Shown here: positions 61,409 through 64,000 of the stretch, piece after piece | Position numbering within the stretch: the stretch's first letter is position 1 | Layout: every line of letters begins with the position of its first letter | Origin: Planctomycetota bacterium | GTDB taxonomy: Bacteria > Planctomycetota > UBA8742 > UBA2392 | Reading direction: 5' to 3' | NCBI GenBank assembly: GCA_015075515.1 | Contig: JABTUE010000002.1 | Coordinates: 469,478-533,477 of the forward strand | DNA length: 64,000 bases | The notes under the pieces: model-generated | What the model saw: the letters and a program-made list of their open reading frames with translations, nothing else | What the model was told of the DNA's origin: nothing | The model's database searches: none | Program-made: the position numbers and the translations under genes

Positions 61409-64000
61409 ATGGAAGTGCTGGTTGAATGCATCTGCGGCCGCAAATTCCACGTTGACTCCGTTCAGGTGTCGGAGTTCGAGTGCGAAAGCTGCGGCCGACC
61501 GCTGACCGTACCGCCGGAACCCACGGCCGAGCGTCTGGCCGCCCTGCGCGCCCGCATGGCCGGGGGCGAGCCCGGCCTGCGCGAGGCAATGCGCGAAGCC
61601 GCCGCGGCACGTGACCCCCACTTTCTGCCTCTGTTGCGGCACGGCGCTGAAAGCGGCGTGCGTGAGGCCGTCAACACCTCACTGTGCGGCATGTGTGACC
61701 TGGCGGGTCCTGGCACGGATCTGGTCGCGACGTGGATCAACGACGGCCGGTTGTCCATGTCGCGTCTGGCCAGCGCCTTTCGTGAGCTGCGCTATGAACG
61801 CGGCACCGAGTTTCTGTGCGCGATGATCGAGTCCGGCCGGCTGAAGGAAAACCAGATCGCCGAAGTCGCCGACTATCTGGGCGAAACCGGCAGCCCCCGC
61901 GCGCTGGAGGCTCTCAAAGCCGCGCGCAAGGCTTTTCCGAACCTCAGCGGCATTCTCGACCGCGCACTGACGCGGCTGCGGCATCTGGATGAATCCGCCG
62001 GCGGCGTGCCCGACGAGGCTAAACGCATCCCGGGCCAGACAGGCAGCGACCAGACTGCGCAGAAAAAGGGCTGCCTCGGGGTGGTCGTGCTGCTGGCACT
62101 GGTGGTCGCGGTGTGGGTGGCGCTCAGCGGCTGCGACGACGTGCGGCGTGACGCCTTTGGCGGCCTGCTGGGCACGGTGGGATACCCGCCGCTGGCCCAA
62201 TGCGACGTGGACATCTACGACGCCATCCAGTTTGTCAACCTGGACAGCACGCAGGGACGCATCGTGCGCGTGCGCACAGACAACACCGGCCGCTTTGCCA
62301 TTGAACTGGACGAACAGTACCTCGGTCGCCCGATGATTGTGGTGGCGAGGCCGGGGCCTGCGGCCCTGTACCGCGACTTCGGGGCCGCCGGCACGCCGGA
62401 CATTGCCTTTGACGCGCCAAACCGGCCCTGGGTAGCCATTCACAGCGAATGGCTGGGCGGCGAAGACACCGTAACGGTCAACCCGATCACAACCATGGCC
62501 TTTGAGGCAATCATGCGCCTTCCCGCCGATGAAGTCGGCGGCGGCGACCTGCGCTTTGACCGAGCCGTAGTGCACAGCACACAGGCCGCCATCGCGGCGT
62601 GTTTCGGCATGCGCGCCGAACCGGTGCTGGAACTGCCGGCACCGCCGGGCGGCCCACTGTTTGCCCCGGCCGGCAAGATCTATCTGGAAGACAACGACCG
62701 TTCAACGTCGTACACTTGGGTCTGCCTGCAACTGGCCAAGGCCGCCAACGTATTTGTCGCGGCTACGCCGGGCACCGACACGGCACTGGATTTCTACGAC
62801 GCGCTGTTTCGCGACGCCGAAGACGGCGTGATGGACGGCAGCTACTTCGGCGCACCCGACGCGTTTCTGAACCAGGATCCGGCTGTGGTGGGTCTGGACA
62901 GCGACGGCGCGTCGCGGCTGTTTCGCTGGCTGTCCACGATTCCACTGGACGCCACCGAAACCGGCTATGCCGGCGCCGTGCGCAACGGCGCATTTGACAC
63001 CGCGCCCTCGTTCATGCTGGCACTTCAGGCTGATGCCACCGGCGCCGTGCGGCCGATGCGCATAGATCACATTGATGTCTGGAACTACCCCTACAGCGGC
63101 AACGTCGAGCTGACGATCCGCGGCGCGGGAATGCGGCGCAGCGACGTGTTTTTCTTTCGCAGCTTTGACGATTCGGGGGCGACCTTTGAGGTCAACCGCG
63201 GCTCGGTCGGCGTAGACGGCCAGTTTCTGCATCACTCGGCATCTGAACTGCGCCTGCGCATTCCCGACTTCGGCACCACCACCAAGCCTGTGCCCTTTAA
63301 TCTGCGCGTTCCCGCCGGCGGCAACTTCCGGCGTGTGCGCCTTGAACTGATCAACCGGCCCGAATACGAAAAGATCGCGCGCCAGGCCGTCTATCTGCTT
63401 ACCGACAACGCCCGCGTCACCAACCGCACCGAACCATTGCTGGTGCACGCCGCGATCGGACGAGTGGAGGCTGCCGGTTTCACGCCGGCCAAATCCGCCA
63501 ACAACGTGTATCCGGCCTCGCAGGATCCCGACGCGCTGGTGGCTGGCAGCGACGAGGTGTACGAACTGCGGGTGCGCGTGGCCAATCCCTCGGCGTTTGA
63601 CATTCTGGGCACGACACTGGACCTTGCAGCTACCACGTTGTCCCAGCTTGGCAACACGATTGTAGCCGACGTGTTCAGCGGCACTGCCCCGGCGCGGGCA
63701 TTCATTCTGCCGGACACGCCGGTCAGTGAAGACTTGAGCCCCGGCGAGGTGGCGACTCTGGCCTGGCGTTTTGTGTTTCTGGACACGGCTATTCCGGCCG
63801 ATCTTGCGGCCGGCGCGCCCGTCACGATCCGCCCGGTGTTGACGGGCCAGAGCCAGGGGCCGGGAACCCCCACGGTAACCACCAATGATGTCACCGACTT
63901 CACGCGCCCGGTGACGGTCGCGCCGGTGGCTTTGGACCAGACGGCGGTGCTGGCCTCATTGGCGATGACCGCTCCGGCTGCGGCCGTAGAAGGCAACGAA
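61409..64000 (+). CDS. Large single-span membrane protein, 3' end outside window
   Basis: From the ATG at 61409 the frame stays open for 864 codons to the window edge. The N-terminal cytoplasmic part has a four-Cys zinc-ribbon-like ECICGRKFHVDSVQVSEFEC with SCGRPL, then helical stretches (RLAALRARMAGGEPGLREAM, QIAEVADYLGETGSPRALEA). A membrane span lies near 220-240 (LGVVVLLALVVAVWVALSGC), followed by a long exported part with beta-sandwich regions (VRVRTDNTGRFAIELDEQYL, GNVELTIRGAGMRRSDVFFF, VYELRVRVANPSAFDILGTT). The cytoplasmic ribbon plus exported sandwiches recalls the gene at 7159. I recognise no named family; an envelope sensor or surface protein is likely. Confidence 0.75.
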   Translation, partial: MEVLVECICGRKFHVDSVQVSEFECESCGRPLTVPPEPTAERLAALRARMAGGEPGLREAMREAAAARDPHFLPLLRHGAESGVREAVNTSLCGMCDLAGPGTDLVATWINDGRLSMSRLASAFRELRYERGTEFLCAMIESGRLKENQIAEVADYLGETGSPRALEALKAARKAFPNLSGILDRALTRLRHLDESAGGVPDEAKRIPGQTGSDQTAQKKGCLGVVVLLALVVAVWVALSGCDDVRRDAFGGLLGTVGYPPLAQCDVDIYDAIQFVNLDSTQGRIVRVRTDNTGRFAIELDEQYLGRPMIVVARPGPAALYRDFGAAGTPDIAFDAPNRPWVAIHSEWLGGEDTVTVNPITTMAFEAIMRLPADEVGGGDLRFDRAVVHSTQAAIAACFGMRAEPVLELPAPPGGPLFAPAGKIYLEDNDRSTSYTWVCLQLAKAANVFVAATPGTDTALDFYDALFRDAEDGVMDGSYFGAPDAFLNQDPAVVGLDSDGASRLFRWLSTIPLDATETGYAGAVRNGAFDTAPSFMLALQADATGAVRPMRIDHIDVWNYPYSGNVELTIRGAGMRRSDVFFFRSFDDSGATFEVNRGSVGVDGQFLHHSASELRLRIPDFGTTTKPVPFNLRVPAGGNFRRVRLELINRPEYEKIARQAVYLLTDNARVTNRTEPLLVHAAIGRVEAAGFTPAKSANNVYPASQDPDALVAGSDEVYELRVRVANPSAFDILGTTLDLAATTLSQLGNTIVADVFSGTAPARAFILPDTPVSEDLSPGEVATLAWRFVFLDTAIPADLAAGAPVTIRPVLTGQSQGPGTPTVTTNDVTDFTRPVTVAPVALDQTAVLASLAMTAPAAAVEGNE

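Overview
The window is about 64 kb of GC-rich chromosome, densely coded on both strands, from a Gram-negative bacterium. Lipid A genes (lpxC, lpxD, fabZ next to an OmpH/Skp-like gene), prolipoprotein processing (lgt) and many signal-peptide proteins indicate an outer membrane. Tricorn-type protease, FHA-GAF-HD-GYP protein, MoxR/beta-propeller conflict genes, DUF4349 protein and short intergenic repeats with a CTTACG core suggest Planctomycetota or a Myxococcota-like deep lineage. That placement is inference; there is no rRNA in the window.

Layout. 1-7.2 kb: XdhC, tricorn protease, then a thioesterase and acyl-CoA ligase pair. 7.2-14.8 kb: a minus-strand run of serine-less rhomboid, S41 protease, pheT, lgt, DUF169 and zinc-ribbon genes, several overlapping or a few bases apart. 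15-19.7 kb: FHA/HD-GYP signalling protein, a secreted carboxypeptidase-like-fold protein, then pgk-rpe. 19.7-20.4 kb: an unusual intergenic region with a full-match sigma-54 promoter driving a short terminator-bounded transcript. 20.4-22.2 kb: ECF-type sigma factor coupled to a DUF4349 membrane protein. 22.2-32 kb: the main accessory island, described below. 32-40 kb: mscL, fabZ, lpxC, two lower-GC secreted proteins, carbonic anhydrase, lpxD and OmpH-like. 40-49 kb: tRNA-Gln, mogA, and a minus-strand run of kamA-like, aminotransferase, gpmI, pgi, ktrB and ktrA. 49.5-64 kb: an N-terminally truncated TPR protein, a fused Dpp-type ATPase, tRNA-Leu, glnA with a structured leader, secreted proteins including one under a cobalamin riboswitch, pyrK, a zincin-like protein and a large membrane protein running off the window.

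The accessory island is the highlight. A retron reverse transcriptase (22244-23590, minus) is preceded by a 152-nt segment with the hallmarks of a retron msr-msd RNA: 18-nt flanking a1/a2 inverted repeats, two short msr-like hairpins and one long msd-like hairpin. Back-to-back with it, and sharing a 329-bp intergenic region, is a five-gene plus-strand operon (23920-31956) resembling the MoxR-vWA-beta-propeller ternary conflict systems: a small bpX-like protein, a MoxR AAA+ ATPase, a second bpX-like protein, a vWA plus propeller protein without MIDAS serines, and a helical-solenoid plus propeller protein. Copies of a short CTTACG repeat lie at the joints between these parts. I know of no retron described with this partner, so the pair is proposed as a candidate composite defence system.

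Elsewhere, metabolism is coherent: pgk, rpe, pgi and gpmI for central carbon, glnA for nitrogen, KtrAB for potassium, mogA for molybdenum cofactor. No insertion sequence, CRISPR array or phage cluster was seen.
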